Shown: positions 24,887 through 33,130 of the stretch, piece by piece
Numbering within the stretch: position 1 is the first letter of the stretch
Layout: each line of letters begins with the position of its first letter
Notes under the pieces: model-generated
Told to the model about the DNA's origin: nothing
What the model saw: only the letters and a program-made list of their open reading frames with translations
Databases searched by the model: none
Assembly: GCA_046462535.1 (NCBI GenBank)
Contig: JBKGVF010000024.1
Location: 1-64,000, forward strand
Reading direction: 5' to 3'
DNA from: JAAZCI01 sp046462535
GTDB lineage: Bacteria; Pseudomonadota; Gammaproteobacteria; Cardiobacteriales; Wohlfahrtiimonadaceae
DNA: 64,000 nt
Program-made: the position numbers and the translations under genes

Positions 24887-26426
24887 AGAAGGCTCCTTCT
24901 GCAAACAGCTTTTGCGCTAATAGTGGAGAGAGACGATATCGATCCTCACCATATGATTGATGTAGGTTCAAAAGTGTACGCCCAATATGATCGATACCCA
25001 CCTCATCGGCCCAGGCTAAGGGGCCTTTAGGGTAATTAACACCCAATGTCATAGCGGTATCGACTGCCTCAACACTACCAACATTTTGATTGACGGCATC
25101 TGCTGCTTCATTCGCTAACATAGCCACTGTTCGCATCACTAACAGCCCTGGAGTATCTTTAATGACTGACACCTTAAAGTCGAGAGCTTGTAACAGTGCA
25201 ATGACAGAGTTTAATGCTGAGTCACTACACTGCTCTGCTCTACTAATCGCTATATGATCAGCTTTTTGATAATCGAGTGCTAAATCAATACTCACGACAT
25301 TTTCTTCACCACAGGAGTAGGCCATCTGTGTAGCACTTGCACCATTCGCTAAATAGAGAAGTGCCTCACCTACCTGTAGAAGTCGCTCATCTTGCTGCGC
25401 CTCCTCCTCATAATTATAAGGTAGCCCCTTCTCTTTAAAGCGCGCCTCAAATCCTTTTAAGTTACGAAGGCTCTCTAGATATAGCGTAACCTCCTCACCA
25501 TTAAGTGATCGATCTGGGGCAATATCTGGCGTTGGATTTTCAGCATCTTCACCATATTGATAGAAGCCTCGACCACTCTTCCGTCCTAAGAAGTTCGCAT
25601 CCACTAGCTCTTTTTGTATCAGTGATGGTAAGAAGCGTTGATCATAATAGTAAGCACGCCATACAGACTCTGTAACAGAGTAGTTAACATCATGCCCGAT
25701 AAGATCCATCAATTCGAAAGGCCCCATACGAAACCCTCCTGCTCCTCGAATTGCTGCATCGATTGTCGCAGGAGTCGCCCCATTCTCCTCTACTACTCGG
25801 AGGCTCTCAGCATAAAATGGACGTGCAACACGATTAACAATGAATCCTGGAGTTGAACGAGTATGGACCGGGACTTTGCCCATAACTTTTGCAGTTTCAT
25901 AAAGCTGCTGTAATACCGCTTGGTCTGAAGCTAATCCCGAGACAATCTCCACAAGCTTCATCAGTGGCGCCGGATTAAAAAAATGCATTCCAGCTAAGCG
26001 CTCAGGGTAGTTGAGTGCACTACCAATTGCTGTTACGGAGATCGATGAAGTATTTGTTGCAAAGATTGTCTCTTGCCGTGTAATTGTTTCTAACGACTTA
26101 AATAGCTCCTGTTTCACTGAAAGATCTTCAACGATCGCCTCAATAACCAAATCAGCATCATGGAGATCATCTAAACTCTCTACAGTCTTAAGAGCAGCAA
26201 TAGCTTCTTCACCTCTCTCTTTACTAACACGCTCTTTCTCTATCATTCGAGAGATAAAACCTTTTGCCGAGTTCGCCCCCTTCTCTGCCGCACCCTCAAA
26301 AGCATCATATAATTTAACCTGATAGCCTGATAGTGCAGCTACCTGGGCAATACCAGCACCCATAGTGCCAGCACCAATCACCGCAACAAGACTCCCCTTT
26401 GGTAATGCCTTGATCTCTTCTGTCAC
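24879..26426 (-). CDS. paaH: 3-hydroxyadipyl-CoA dehydrogenase
   Basis: 515 residues, the long two-domain form of PaaH. Oxidises 3-hydroxyadipyl-CoA with NAD. NAD motif IGAGTMGAGIAQVAALSGY lies near the start; ATNTSSISVTAI, GMHFFNPAPLMKLVEIV and the duplicate C-terminal HCDH domain (GVNYPKGPLAWADEVG) follow. I prefer GTG 26426, two bases after the paaG stop and behind GGGAG; an earlier GTG at 26465 overlaps paaG by 38 bases. Confidence 0.95.
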   Translation of the reverse strand: MTEEIKALPKGSLVAVIGAGTMGAGIAQVAALSGYQVKLYDAFEGAAEKGANSAKGFISRMIEKERVSKERGEEAIAALKTVESLDDLHDADLVIEAIVEDLSVKQELFKSLETITRQETIFATNTSSISVTAIGSALNYPERLAGMHFFNPAPLMKLVEIVSGLASDQAVLQQLYETAKVMGKVPVHTRSTPGFIVNRVARPFYAESLRVVEENGATPATIDAAIRGAGGFRMGPFELMDLIGHDVNYSVTESVWRAYYYDQRFLPSLIQKELVDANFLGRKSGRGFYQYGEDAENPTPDIAPDRSLNGEEVTLYLESLRNLKGFEARFKEKGLPYNYEEEAQQDERLLQVGEALLYLANGASATQMAYSCGEENVVSIDLALDYQKADHIAISRAEQCSDSALNSVIALLQALDFKVSVIKDTPGLLVMRTVAMLANEAADAVNQNVGSVEAVDTAMTLGVNYPKGPLAWADEVGIDHIGRTLLNLHQSYGEDRYRLSPLLAQKLFAEGAFYE

Positions 26427-26427
26427 T

Positions 26428-27228
26428 TTAATTTCTCCCTTTAAACTTTGGTGCACGCTTCTCACTAAAAGCGCTTACTCCTTCAAGATAGTTCTCTGTC
26501 TTTCCTAGCTGCCCCATTACTCTAGCCTCATCGTCAAGATGCTCCTCTAAAGTATGACTATAAGAGCGTTCTATCAGCTGACGAATCTCTACAAGTGCCG
26601 GAGTTGGCATTCGGCTGACTTGAGTTGCCAGTTTCTCTACCTCACTAGCAAACTCCTCCTCTTGCACTGCCGACCAAATAAGGCCCATCTTCTCTGCTTC
26701 TGTCGCAAAGAGAGGTTCACCTAATAAGGCTAATCCCATCGCCTTAGCATGCCCGATATATCGAGGCAAAAACCACGAAGCTCCTGTATCAGGAATTAAT
26801 CCGATTTGAGCAAATGCTAAAATAAATCGCGCTTTCTCTATTGCCACAATAAAGTCACAAGCAAGCGCTAATGAGACTCCTGCTCCCGCAGCAACCCCAT
26901 TAACCGCAGCAATAGTTGGGAAAGGGAGAGTTCTTAAAGCAAGCACTAAAGGCTTATAGAATTCCTGCACTACAGCTTCAAAATCGGGGGCTTCTCCAGA
27001 TGGACCAAACGCAACCTCTTTAGCACCCAAATCTTGGCCCGCAGAGAATGCACGACCTTCACCTGTTAGAACCAATACGCGAACAGAATCATCCTCCTTA
27101 GCCTGCGTTAATGCCGCTAGAATCTCTTGATGCATCTCGGCATTAAAACTATTCATCTTCTCAGGACGATTGAGGGTGAGGCGAGCAATACCCGCCTCAA
27201 CACCATACTTAATTGTTGTAAAACTCAT
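26428..27228 (-). CDS. paaG: 1,2-epoxyphenylacetyl-CoA isomerase
   Basis: 266 residues, crotonase fold, isomerises the ring epoxide to oxepin-CoA and later shifts a double bond. RPEKMNSFNAEMHQEI, AFSAGQDLGAKEV, NGVAAGAGVSLALACDFIVA and the active-site Asp in GLIPDTGASWFLPR match PaaG rather than hydratases. Three bases separate it from the paaN stop. ATG 27228. Confidence 0.95.
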   Translation of the reverse strand: MSFTTIKYGVEAGIARLTLNRPEKMNSFNAEMHQEILAALTQAKEDDSVRVLVLTGEGRAFSAGQDLGAKEVAFGPSGEAPDFEAVVQEFYKPLVLALRTLPFPTIAAVNGVAAGAGVSLALACDFIVAIEKARFILAFAQIGLIPDTGASWFLPRYIGHAKAMGLALLGEPLFATEAEKMGLIWSAVQEEEFASEVEKLATQVSRMPTPALVEIRQLIERSYSHTLEEHLDDEARVMGQLGKTENYLEGVSAFSEKRAPKFKGRN

Positions 27229-27231
27229 GGA

Positions 27232-28911
27232 TTAAGCCTCTTCATGGGGAATATGGTAACGACGCTGAATCACTCTAAAGCGATTCGCCACAAATGCAGA
27301 ATCAGCATAAGATGCGTTAGCCGCAGGGTTTCCACCCGTTCCATGATAATCTGAATAAGCCGCAGATTGGTTTACAAATACCCCACCTGTTAGGTTAATT
27401 GATAACGCAACTTTAGAGTCCCATGTAGCCTCTGTCATTGCATCGATATATGCCTCATCTGTTGAGTAGAGTCCCGCTGTTAATGCACCATGTGCTTTGG
27501 CCACCTCAGTTGCGGTCTTAATCGCATCAGCAGCATCTTTAGTCTTAACAATAAAGCTAATGGGACCAAAGTACTCCTCTCGATAGACGCTATCTTCGGC
27601 ATCACATGTTAAGAGAACAGGTGTATAGACTACAGCTTTAGGGAATTGCGGGTTTTCTAATCGCTCTGAATTAAGGATTACAGGAGCAAACTCCCCTTTA
27701 TTGGCTCGCTCAACACGCTCAATTGTATCTTTCGATTGGAGTGCTCCTAATACCGCATGAGCAACCTCAGGCTTGCTTAAAAACTTTGTGACCGCTGCCC
27801 CAAGATCCTGACAAACATCATCAAAAGATTTATGCCCCTCATCCGTCTCAATTCCACCCTCTGGAACAAAAATCGCTTGGGTCGTTGTACACATCTGTCC
27901 CGAAAAGAGTGAGAGGGTAAAGGCGATATTACGCAACATTGCCTGATAGGCATCGGTGGACTCAATCAAGATATGATTAACTCCAGCTAACTCAGCGTAA
28001 GTTTGCGCTTGACGACAGTTATCGATCAACCAATCACCAAAGGCATTACTACCAGTAAAATCGATCGATTTAACATCCTCATGATTGACAAGCTGATGTG
28101 TAATGGCGCGATCAGGAGCAATACAGAGTGAGACAAGATTCTTATCAAGACCCACCTCCTCTAACACCTCATGAATAACGCGTACAGTAATCGCTGCAGG
28201 TAAGATCGCATCTCTGTGCGGTTTTAAGATTGCCCCATTTCCAGTAGCTAATGTAGCAAAGAGACCAGGATAGCTATTCCATGTTGGGAATGTACCACAC
28301 CCGATAATTGCACCAACACCTCGACCGACAACCTCATAATGCTTCTTCATTAACAAAGATGGATGTTTTCCTTGTGGCTTCTCCCAAATTGTTGTCTCTG
28401 GAACAAATGCCTGCTCACGATAAGCGTATGCGACAGCCTCTAATCCACGATCCTGAGCATGAGGACCTCCCGCCTGGAAAGCCATCATCCAGCCCTGCCC
28501 TGAAGTCATCATGACCGCATTAGCAATCTCAAAACTACGCTTATTTAAGCGCTCAAGAATCTCTAAACAGACGCCAGCACGCCCTTTAGCTCCAATCTTC
28601 TGCCAAGGTTTCATTGCCGCTTTACTTGCTGCAACTAGCTCATCAACATCCGATACAGGATAGGTAACGTTAAGATCGACACCATAAGGGGACTCTTCTG
28701 CGCCATGCCACTCCTTAATACCCACCTGATCTAATTCAAACTTCTTGCCTAGATGGGCCTCAAATGCAGCCTTACCCTCATCTGCTGCACTCTCTCCATA
28801 AACAGAGCGGCTTGGCATCTCATTATAAGCTGACCAAAAATGACGCTTCTCAATCGCTTCTAGCGCACTCGTTAATGTGTCCAGATGCTTCTCATATAGC
28901 TTAGATGACAT
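27232..28911 (-). CDS. paaN: Phenylacetic acid degradation protein PaaN (aldehyde dehydrogenase type)
   Basis: 559 residues, aldehyde dehydrogenase superfamily. GCGTFPTWNSYPGL is a Rossmann-like stretch, VKSIDFTGSNAFGDWL contains the glycine hinge, and SGQMCTTTQAIFVP holds the catalytic-type cysteine. It oxidises the ring-opened semialdehyde to 3-oxo-5,6-dehydrosuberyl-CoA. E. coli PaaZ is about 680 residues because a MaoC hydratase domain is fused at the C-terminus; this protein stops after the dehydrogenase part. First gene of the operon. GGAGGAAGTAA lies before ATG 28911. Confidence 0.94.
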   Translation of the reverse strand: MSSKLYEKHLDTLTSALEAIEKRHFWSAYNEMPSRSVYGESAADEGKAAFEAHLGKKFELDQVGIKEWHGAEESPYGVDLNVTYPVSDVDELVAASKAAMKPWQKIGAKGRAGVCLEILERLNKRSFEIANAVMMTSGQGWMMAFQAGGPHAQDRGLEAVAYAYREQAFVPETTIWEKPQGKHPSLLMKKHYEVVGRGVGAIIGCGTFPTWNSYPGLFATLATGNGAILKPHRDAILPAAITVRVIHEVLEEVGLDKNLVSLCIAPDRAITHQLVNHEDVKSIDFTGSNAFGDWLIDNCRQAQTYAELAGVNHILIESTDAYQAMLRNIAFTLSLFSGQMCTTTQAIFVPEGGIETDEGHKSFDDVCQDLGAAVTKFLSKPEVAHAVLGALQSKDTIERVERANKGEFAPVILNSERLENPQFPKAVVYTPVLLTCDAEDSVYREEYFGPISFIVKTKDAADAIKTATEVAKAHGALTAGLYSTDEAYIDAMTEATWDSKVALSINLTGGVFVNQSAAYSDYHGTGGNPAANASYADSAFVANRFRVIQRRYHIPHEEA

Positions 28912-28939
28912 TTACTTCCTCCAATTATCATGTGGTATC

Positions 28940-28956
28940 CCCTAATACGCTTAGGG
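28940..28956 (-). other. paa leader stem-loop 3
   Basis: CCCTAA and TTAGGG, perfect arms with a 5-base loop, 29 bases before the paaN start codon. It may affect translation or be part of a larger leader fold. Confidence 0.45.
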
Positions 28957-29045
28957 TGGTTATGATTAATCTTGGAGTACTAAAGCCACATCGATTAACT
29001 AATCAACAATCATCTATTTAACAGATTTTAGGCGCGATAAAACGC

Positions 29046-29070
29046 TAAAGCCTATTACTTAGAGGCTTTA
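29046..29070 (-). other. paa leader stem-loop 2
   Basis: TAAAGCCT and AGGCTTTA, perfect 8-pair stem with a 9-base loop, followed on the minus strand by GCGTTTTAT. This is a weak terminator-like element between the leader ORF and paaN. Confidence 0.5.
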
Positions 29071-29097
29071 CCAAAACCTATATATCTCTTCGCTTAA

Positions 29098-29160
29098 CTA
29101 GCAACACAATAGATCCATTGTGTTTGAGAGCCGATGATGATCAGCCATTGAATGTGACAT
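29098..29160 (-). CDS. 20-residue ORF in the paa operon leader
   Basis: ATG to TAG, MSHSMADHHRLSNTMDLLCC. The start follows AAGGAGGATTA, a near-consensus ribosome site. It overlaps stem-loop 1 and precedes stem-loop 2. The arrangement suggests a translated leader peptide; it has no run of a single regulatory codon except a terminal Cys-Cys and two His. Not similar to any leader I know. Confidence 0.45.
   Translation of the reverse strand: MSHSMADHHRLSNTMDLLCC
29103..29124 (-). other. paa leader stem-loop 1
   Basis: AACACAAT and ATTGTGTT, perfect 8-pair stem with a 6-base loop, inside the 3' half of the leader ORF. A translating ribosome would disrupt it. Confidence 0.55.
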
Positions 29161-29265
29161 TAATCCTCCTTAAAAATCTAGTACCGCATTATTCTTTATT
29201 TATTATTACTCGTTGCGGCCTATGCAATTAATTATTATTTATTTAATATTCTGCATATCAGTTAA

Positions 29266-29292
29266 GGTATAACCACTTTTAACATAAGTCAA
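29266..29292 (-). promoter_or_regulatory. Candidate paa operon promoter
   Basis: TTGACT (29292-29287) and TATACC (29271-29266) on the minus strand, with a short 15-base spacer. No other convincing promoter lies upstream of the leader ORF. No palindrome typical of PaaX or PaaR binding was recognised. Confidence 0.4.
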
Positions 29293-29473
29293 GAGATCTT
29301 ACTTTCCCCCCATTAGTAGATTATAATTTCATAAAAAGCCGCCTCTTTAATGTTTAAAATATGATCGGTAGCGCAATTCCTAATTAACCCTCTATAGCGT
29401 TATATGAGATAACGTCAGATCAAGAACAACTAATCAACGCAGCTTTGTAATACCCAATGGAGAGTAAGTAAGC

Positions 29474-29794
29474 ATGAATGATCTACAGAATATTGCCCCA
29501 TTTCACTTTATTAAACGCACTGATGCTCCATCAGAGCTCTATTTTGAGGCCGATCTTCGGTATGAGCTATTTGAAGATCTTGGATACTCTTGTAGTGGAA
29601 TGGTCTGGGTCGATCTAATTGAGCTCTTTTTAGAAGAGAACTTCCCAGATCTACTCCCCCTCTTTCAGTATGAGCCTGAGCAGGATCTCTGCGTTATTCT
29701 TGGCCCTTTCGAAGAGCTAAAACTCTTCACTCTTGAGTTTCACTCTATCTTTTACGATGATGCTCTACTAGAGGAGCTAATCCTACAGCTATAG
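29474..29794 (+). CDS. Imm51-like immunity-type protein
   Basis: 106 residues, acidic, no signal peptide. LGYSCSGMVWVDLIELFLEENFPDLLPL followed by YEPEQDLCVILGPFEELKLF and DDALLEELI resembles the Imm51 pattern (GYxxxGxxW then a D/E-P-E strand), immunity proteins of polymorphic toxin systems. No toxin gene is nearby on either side: the neighbours are paaN and tRNA-Leu. TGGAGAG lies upstream. The family call is by eye; function is inferred. Confidence 0.6.
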   Translation: MNDLQNIAPFHFIKRTDAPSELYFEADLRYELFEDLGYSCSGMVWVDLIELFLEENFPDLLPLFQYEPEQDLCVILGPFEELKLFTLEFHSIFYDDALLEELILQL

Positions 29795-29944
29795 TCAACC
29801 TCTAACCAAAACAGTTATACGAAATATATACTATCTAATTGATTTTCTTTTGACTTAATATTTGAGTTTATCAGTTACTGATCTCTAATTAATAGCCATA
29901 TAACCAGCAACATTAATGGTTAGATAGAGTAAACAACAGCACTC

Positions 29945-29975
29945 AAAATGAGCATATAATAGTCAGTCTCATTTT
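29945..29975. other. Inverted repeat upstream of the tRNA promoter
   Basis: AAAATGAG (29945-29952) and CTCATTTT (29968-29975), loop of 15 bases that contains TATAAT. No T-run. It may be a weak terminator for the preceding gene or a regulatory site of the tRNA promoter. Confidence 0.35.
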
Positions 29976-29980
29976 AGAGG

Positions 29981-30008
29981 TTGACCTAGCAAAAGTAATC
30001 CGTATAAT
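29981..30008 (+). promoter_or_regulatory. tRNA-Leu promoter
   Basis: TTGACC (29981-29986) and TATAAT (30003-30008) with a 16-base spacer, ending 12 bases before the tRNA. Confidence 0.85.
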
Positions 30009-30020
30009 TGGTTTCCTAAT

Positions 30021-30105
30021 GCGAGAGTGGCGGAATTGGTAGACGCACTGGATTTAGATTCCAGCGCCGAAAGGCGTGAGAGTTCAAGTCTCTCCTTTCG
30101 CACCA
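30021..30105 (+). tRNA. tRNA-Leu(UAG)
   Basis: 85 bases with CCA encoded. Acceptor GCGAGAG pairs with CTTTCGC (one G-U). The anticodon stem CTGGA/TCCAG frames loop TTTAGAT, giving anticodon TAG. The long variable arm CGCC-GAAA-GGCG identifies a class II tRNA, and GTTCAAGTC is the T-loop. Reads CUA and probably other CUN codons. Confidence 0.97.
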
Positions 30106-30143
30106 TATACAAATTATGGTGATACAATCACCTTAAACTCTTT

Positions 30144-30170
30144 AAAAGGTGCGGAAACGCACCTTTTTTT
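30144..30170 (+). terminator. Terminator after tRNA-Leu
   Basis: AAAAGGTGCG and CGCACCTTTT form a 10-pair stem with a GAAA tetraloop, followed by T. Confidence 0.93.
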
Positions 30171-30216
30171 ATTTATCACTAGTGAAATTAACCCATTTAT
30201 TAATTAGGTAAAAAAT

Positions 30217-31518
30217 ATGTCAACTGTAGAAACATTAGAAGGTCTGAAGCGTCGCATTCATATTAAGCTCGATACAGATACCGTCAAAGAGGAGATTGAA
30301 AAGCGCCTCAAAGCATTAGCGCGTCGTGTGCGTGTTGATGGTTTCCGCCCTGGTAAAGTACCTGTAAAAATTGTTCGTGGCATGCATGGTGAAGAGGTTG
30401 AACTTGAGGTAATTAACGACCAAGTTAGCGAAGCGTATCGTACAGCAATGAGTGAAAATCAAGAGCTCAAACCTGCAGGGTATCCGGAGATTACACCTGT
30501 AGAAGAGAAGGAGTATGAGTTCTATGCCGAGTTTGAGGTCCTTCCCGAGTTTGAGATCAAGGGATTAGATGCATTAAAAGCAACTAAAATCACCTCAGAA
30601 GTGACTGATGAAGATCTCAACAAAATGATTGAGACCCTACAGAAACAGCAAGCAAGCTGGAATGTAGTTGAGCGTGCTGCAGAGGAGAAAGATCGTTTAA
30701 AAATCGACTTCATTGGCAGTATCGATGGTGTTGAGTTTGATGGCGGCAAAGGTGAGGATGTTCCCTTAGTTCTTGGCTCCGGCGCTATGATCCCTGGATT
30801 TGAAGAGGGATTAATCGGTGTTACTGCAGGTGAAACACGCACTATTGATGTAACCTTCCCTGAAGAGTATCATGCCGAAGCCCTTAAAGGGAAAGAGGCG
30901 CAGTTTGAGATTACCGTACATGAAGTAGCCGAGCCTCTCTTACCTGAAATTAATGAAGAGTTTGCCAAAAACTTTGGTGTAGAGGATGGTTCTGTAGAGA
31001 CCTTCAAAAATGAACTTAAAGCCAATATGGAACGTGAAATGAAAAACGTTATCCAAAATCGCTTTAAAAATGAGTTAATGACTGCATTAGCAGAGCAAAA
31101 CCCTATTGAGGTGCCAGAAGCATTAGTTCAAAACGAAGTACAAAATATGGCACGTCAATCAAATTTCCCTGAGCCAAAGAATCAGGAACAGGCAGACCAA
31201 ATTATGCAGATTGCACTCAACTCTTTTGGTGAAGAGGCTAAAAAACGTGCAGCACTAGGCTTAATTATTGGCCAACTCATTACAGAAAAAGAGATCGAGT
31301 TAGATACAAAATATGTCGATGCACGTTTAGAGCTAATTGCATCTACCTATGAGGATCCTGAAGAGGTGATTGAATACTTTAAGAGCAATGAACAGAGTAT
31401 GCAGTCAATCCGCAATCTTGCATTAGAGGACCAAATAGTTGATCTATTGGCTGAAAATGCTGAGATTACCGAAGAGAAACTTAGTTTTGATGAACTAATG
31501 AATACTCCACAGATGTAA
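30217..31518 (+). CDS. tig: Trigger factor
   Basis: 433 residues. Ribosome-bound chaperone and prolyl isomerase that meets nascent chains. Signature GFRPGKVP at residues 43-50 (ribosome-binding loop), the FKBP-like domain around 155-240 (DRLKIDFIGSIDGVEFDGGKGEDVPLVLGSGAMIPGFEEGL), and a long helical C-terminal part. Length is normal. Only 46 bases separate it from the tRNA terminator, so its promoter must be in or before that space. The usual downstream clpP-clpX-lon genes are absent; rpsU follows. Confidence 0.97.
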   Translation: MSTVETLEGLKRRIHIKLDTDTVKEEIEKRLKALARRVRVDGFRPGKVPVKIVRGMHGEEVELEVINDQVSEAYRTAMSENQELKPAGYPEITPVEEKEYEFYAEFEVLPEFEIKGLDALKATKITSEVTDEDLNKMIETLQKQQASWNVVERAAEEKDRLKIDFIGSIDGVEFDGGKGEDVPLVLGSGAMIPGFEEGLIGVTAGETRTIDVTFPEEYHAEALKGKEAQFEITVHEVAEPLLPEINEEFAKNFGVEDGSVETFKNELKANMEREMKNVIQNRFKNELMTALAEQNPIEVPEALVQNEVQNMARQSNFPEPKNQEQADQIMQIALNSFGEEAKKRAALGLIIGQLITEKEIELDTKYVDARLELIASTYEDPEEVIEYFKSNEQSMQSIRNLALEDQIVDLLAENAEITEEKLSFDELMNTPQM

Positions 31519-31533
31519 TTAAAGGTCCTGCCC

Positions 31534-31562
31534 TTTACATTAGAATCTAAATTAAGTATAAT
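31534..31562 (+). promoter_or_regulatory. rpsU promoter
   Basis: TTTACA (31534-31539) and TATAAT (31557-31562) with a 17-base spacer, 67 bases before the rpsU start. Confidence 0.75.
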
Positions 31563-31628
31563 TCTTTGATGGTCGCCATAGGGCGTATTATTTAACTATA
31601 AGCAGTATTTAATTGAGGTGATAAATCA

Positions 31629-31844
31629 ATGCCTTCCGTAAAAATTCGCGAAAATGAACCTTTTGAGGTTGCAATGCGCAGATTTAAGCGCGCAACTGAA
31701 AAAGCCGGAATTATCACAGAAGCACGAGCACGTGAATTCTATGAGAAACCGACTGAGGAACGTAAGCGTAAGGCAGCGGCAGCACAAAAGCGTCATTATA
31801 AACGTATAATGCGTGAGTCGAACCGCCGTATCCGTTACTACTAA
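31629..31844 (+). CDS. rpsU: 30S ribosomal protein S21
   Basis: 71 residues, the exact family length. MPSVKIRENEPFEVAMRRFKR, ATEKAGIITEARAREFYEKP and the basic tail ending RIRYY are diagnostic. S21 helps the 30S subunit pair with the Shine-Dalgarno sequence. TTGAGGTGAT lies upstream. In many gammaproteobacteria rpsU is followed by dnaG and rpoD; here a terminator follows instead. Confidence 0.98.
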   Translation: MPSVKIRENEPFEVAMRRFKRATEKAGIITEARAREFYEKPTEERKRKAAAAQKRHYKRIMRESNRRIRYY

Positions 31845-31887
31845 TCTAATAAAGAGTAAGATGTAGTAATCTAAAATAATCAATAAG

Positions 31888-31916
31888 AAAGCTCTAATAC
31901 CATTAGAGCTTTTTTT
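31888..31916 (+). terminator. rpsU terminator
   Basis: AGCTCTAAT and ATTAGAGCT, nine pairs with loop ACC, followed by seven T. Confidence 0.94.
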
Positions 31917-31946
31917 ATTGGGTTAAATCTAATCGGAGTGAGAATT

Positions 31947-32180
31947 ATGATCAATAGAAGAGTTATTTTCCCTACTACTATCCTCGCCATCTCCCTATTA
32001 GCTATAGTAGGGTGCAGCTCAACCCAAAGTAGCCATAGCAGCTCCTTTAGGGGCTCACATAACATCAATCATAGTAGCAATCACCAAGCTTATGGAAGTA
32101 TTCGATATGGATACCAGCAGAGCAGATCGAACTCTACAGCAACAATGAGGAATAGCTATATCGGCATCAAAAGTGAGTAA
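31947..32180 (+). CDS. Small lipoprotein of unknown function
   Basis: 77 residues. Lipoprotein signal with lipobox LAIVGC; the mature part after Cys is about 50 residues, rich in Ser, Asn, His and Tyr, low complexity. ATG 31947 follows CGGAG by eight bases. The function is not known. It lies between the rpsU terminator and the convergent sdhB terminator. Confidence 0.6.
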   Translation: MINRRVIFPTTILAISLLAIVGCSSTQSSHSSSFRGSHNINHSSNHQAYGSIRYGYQQSRSNSTATMRNSYIGIKSE

Positions 32181-32181
32181 T

Positions 32182-32210
32182 AAAAAAGAGGGGTTACAAT
32201 CACCCCCCTC
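32182..32210 (-). terminator. Terminator of the sdh operon
   Basis: GAGGGG and CCCCTC (32188-32193 with 32205-32210), followed on the minus strand by six T. It lies 42 bases after the sdhB stop. Confidence 0.8.
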
Positions 32211-32251
32211 CCATACAGCTACTCTAATCTTAGCTAAACTCAATCTATAAC

Positions 32252-33028
32252 TTAGTGGCGTGCAACCATTAACTTCTTGATTTCTGCAATCGCCTTAGCT
32301 GGATTTAGCCCTTTAGGACAGGTATTAGTACAGTTCATAATGGTGTGACAACGATAGAGTTTAAAAGGATCTTCTAACTCATCTAGGCGCTCACCAGTAT
32401 ACTCATCTCTACTGTCAGCAATAAAACGATAAGCTTGCAATAGAACCGCGGGGCCTAAATATTTATCAGAATTCCACCAATAACTTGGACATGAGGTCGA
32501 GCATGATGCACACAAAATACACTCATAAGCACCATCAAGTTTACGACGCTCCTCTATCGATTGTAGTCGCTCCGTAGGTGGATTAGGTGTATCACTCTTT
32601 AGCCAAGGTTGAATAGATGCATACTGGGCATAAAAGTGGGTCAAGTCTGGAACCAGATCTTTAATGACCTCCATGTGGGGTAGCGGATTAACAATAACCT
32701 CACCACCAGGAATATCTGAGATCGCTTTTGTACACGCTAATGTATTTGTTCCACCAATATTCATCGCACATGACCCGCAAACCCCTTCACGGCAAGAGCG
32801 ACGAAGTGTTAGCGTTGGATCCATACTATTTTTGATTAGCAATAACGCATCTAAAATCATAGGACCACATGCATCTAAATCTACTTCGTACCGATCATAT
32901 CGTGGATTCTCTCCACTATCTGGATCCCATCGATATACTTTAAAGACTCGTTTATTTGTTGCATCTTCATTCTTAAAGAATTTTCCTTCTTTAATAATTG
33001 AATTAGCCGGCAACTTAAATTCCGCCAT
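32252..33028 (-). CDS. sdhB: Succinate dehydrogenase iron-sulfur subunit
   Basis: 258 residues. Carries electrons from the flavin to quinone. [2Fe-2S] cysteines at 79, 84, 87 and 99 (CREGVCGSC ... LAC); [4Fe-4S]/[3Fe-4S] sets at 170, 173, 176, 180 and 227, 233, 237 (CILCASCSTSC; CHTIMNCTNTC). Last gene of sdhCDAB. A strong stem-loop lies between sdhA and this gene. Confidence 0.98.
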   Translation of the reverse strand: MAEFKLPANSIIKEGKFFKNEDATNKRVFKVYRWDPDSGENPRYDRYEVDLDACGPMILDALLLIKNSMDPTLTLRRSCREGVCGSCAMNIGGTNTLACTKAISDIPGGEVIVNPLPHMEVIKDLVPDLTHFYAQYASIQPWLKSDTPNPPTERLQSIEERRKLDGAYECILCASCSTSCPSYWWNSDKYLGPAVLLQAYRFIADSRDEYTGERLDELEDPFKLYRCHTIMNCTNTCPKGLNPAKAIAEIKKLMVARH

Positions 33029-33079
33029 TGTTCTCTTTTCCTCTGCTCTTCTCTTCTATTGATTGTTTAGTCATTAAGG

Positions 33080-33122
33080 GTAGCGATAGGGAAGAATTTC
33101 AAGAATCATTCCCTATCGTTAC
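33080..33122. other. Stem-loop between sdhA and sdhB
   Basis: Arms GTAGCGATAGGGAA (33080-33093) and TTCCCTATCGTTAC (33109-33122) pair at 13 of 14 positions around a 15-base loop. There is no T-run. It may set the sdhA to sdhB ratio or shield the upstream mRNA end. Confidence 0.7.
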
Positions 33123-33130
33123 TACATTGA

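Larger units (their letters stand above)
28912..29473. other. 562-base intergenic region between paaN and the Imm51-like gene
   Basis: Divergent region. The half next to paaN holds the candidate promoter, the 20-codon ORF and three stem-loops listed separately. The remainder (29293-29473) is AT-rich and must contain the promoter of the plus-strand gene at 29474, but I could not choose one with confidence. Confidence 0.6.
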
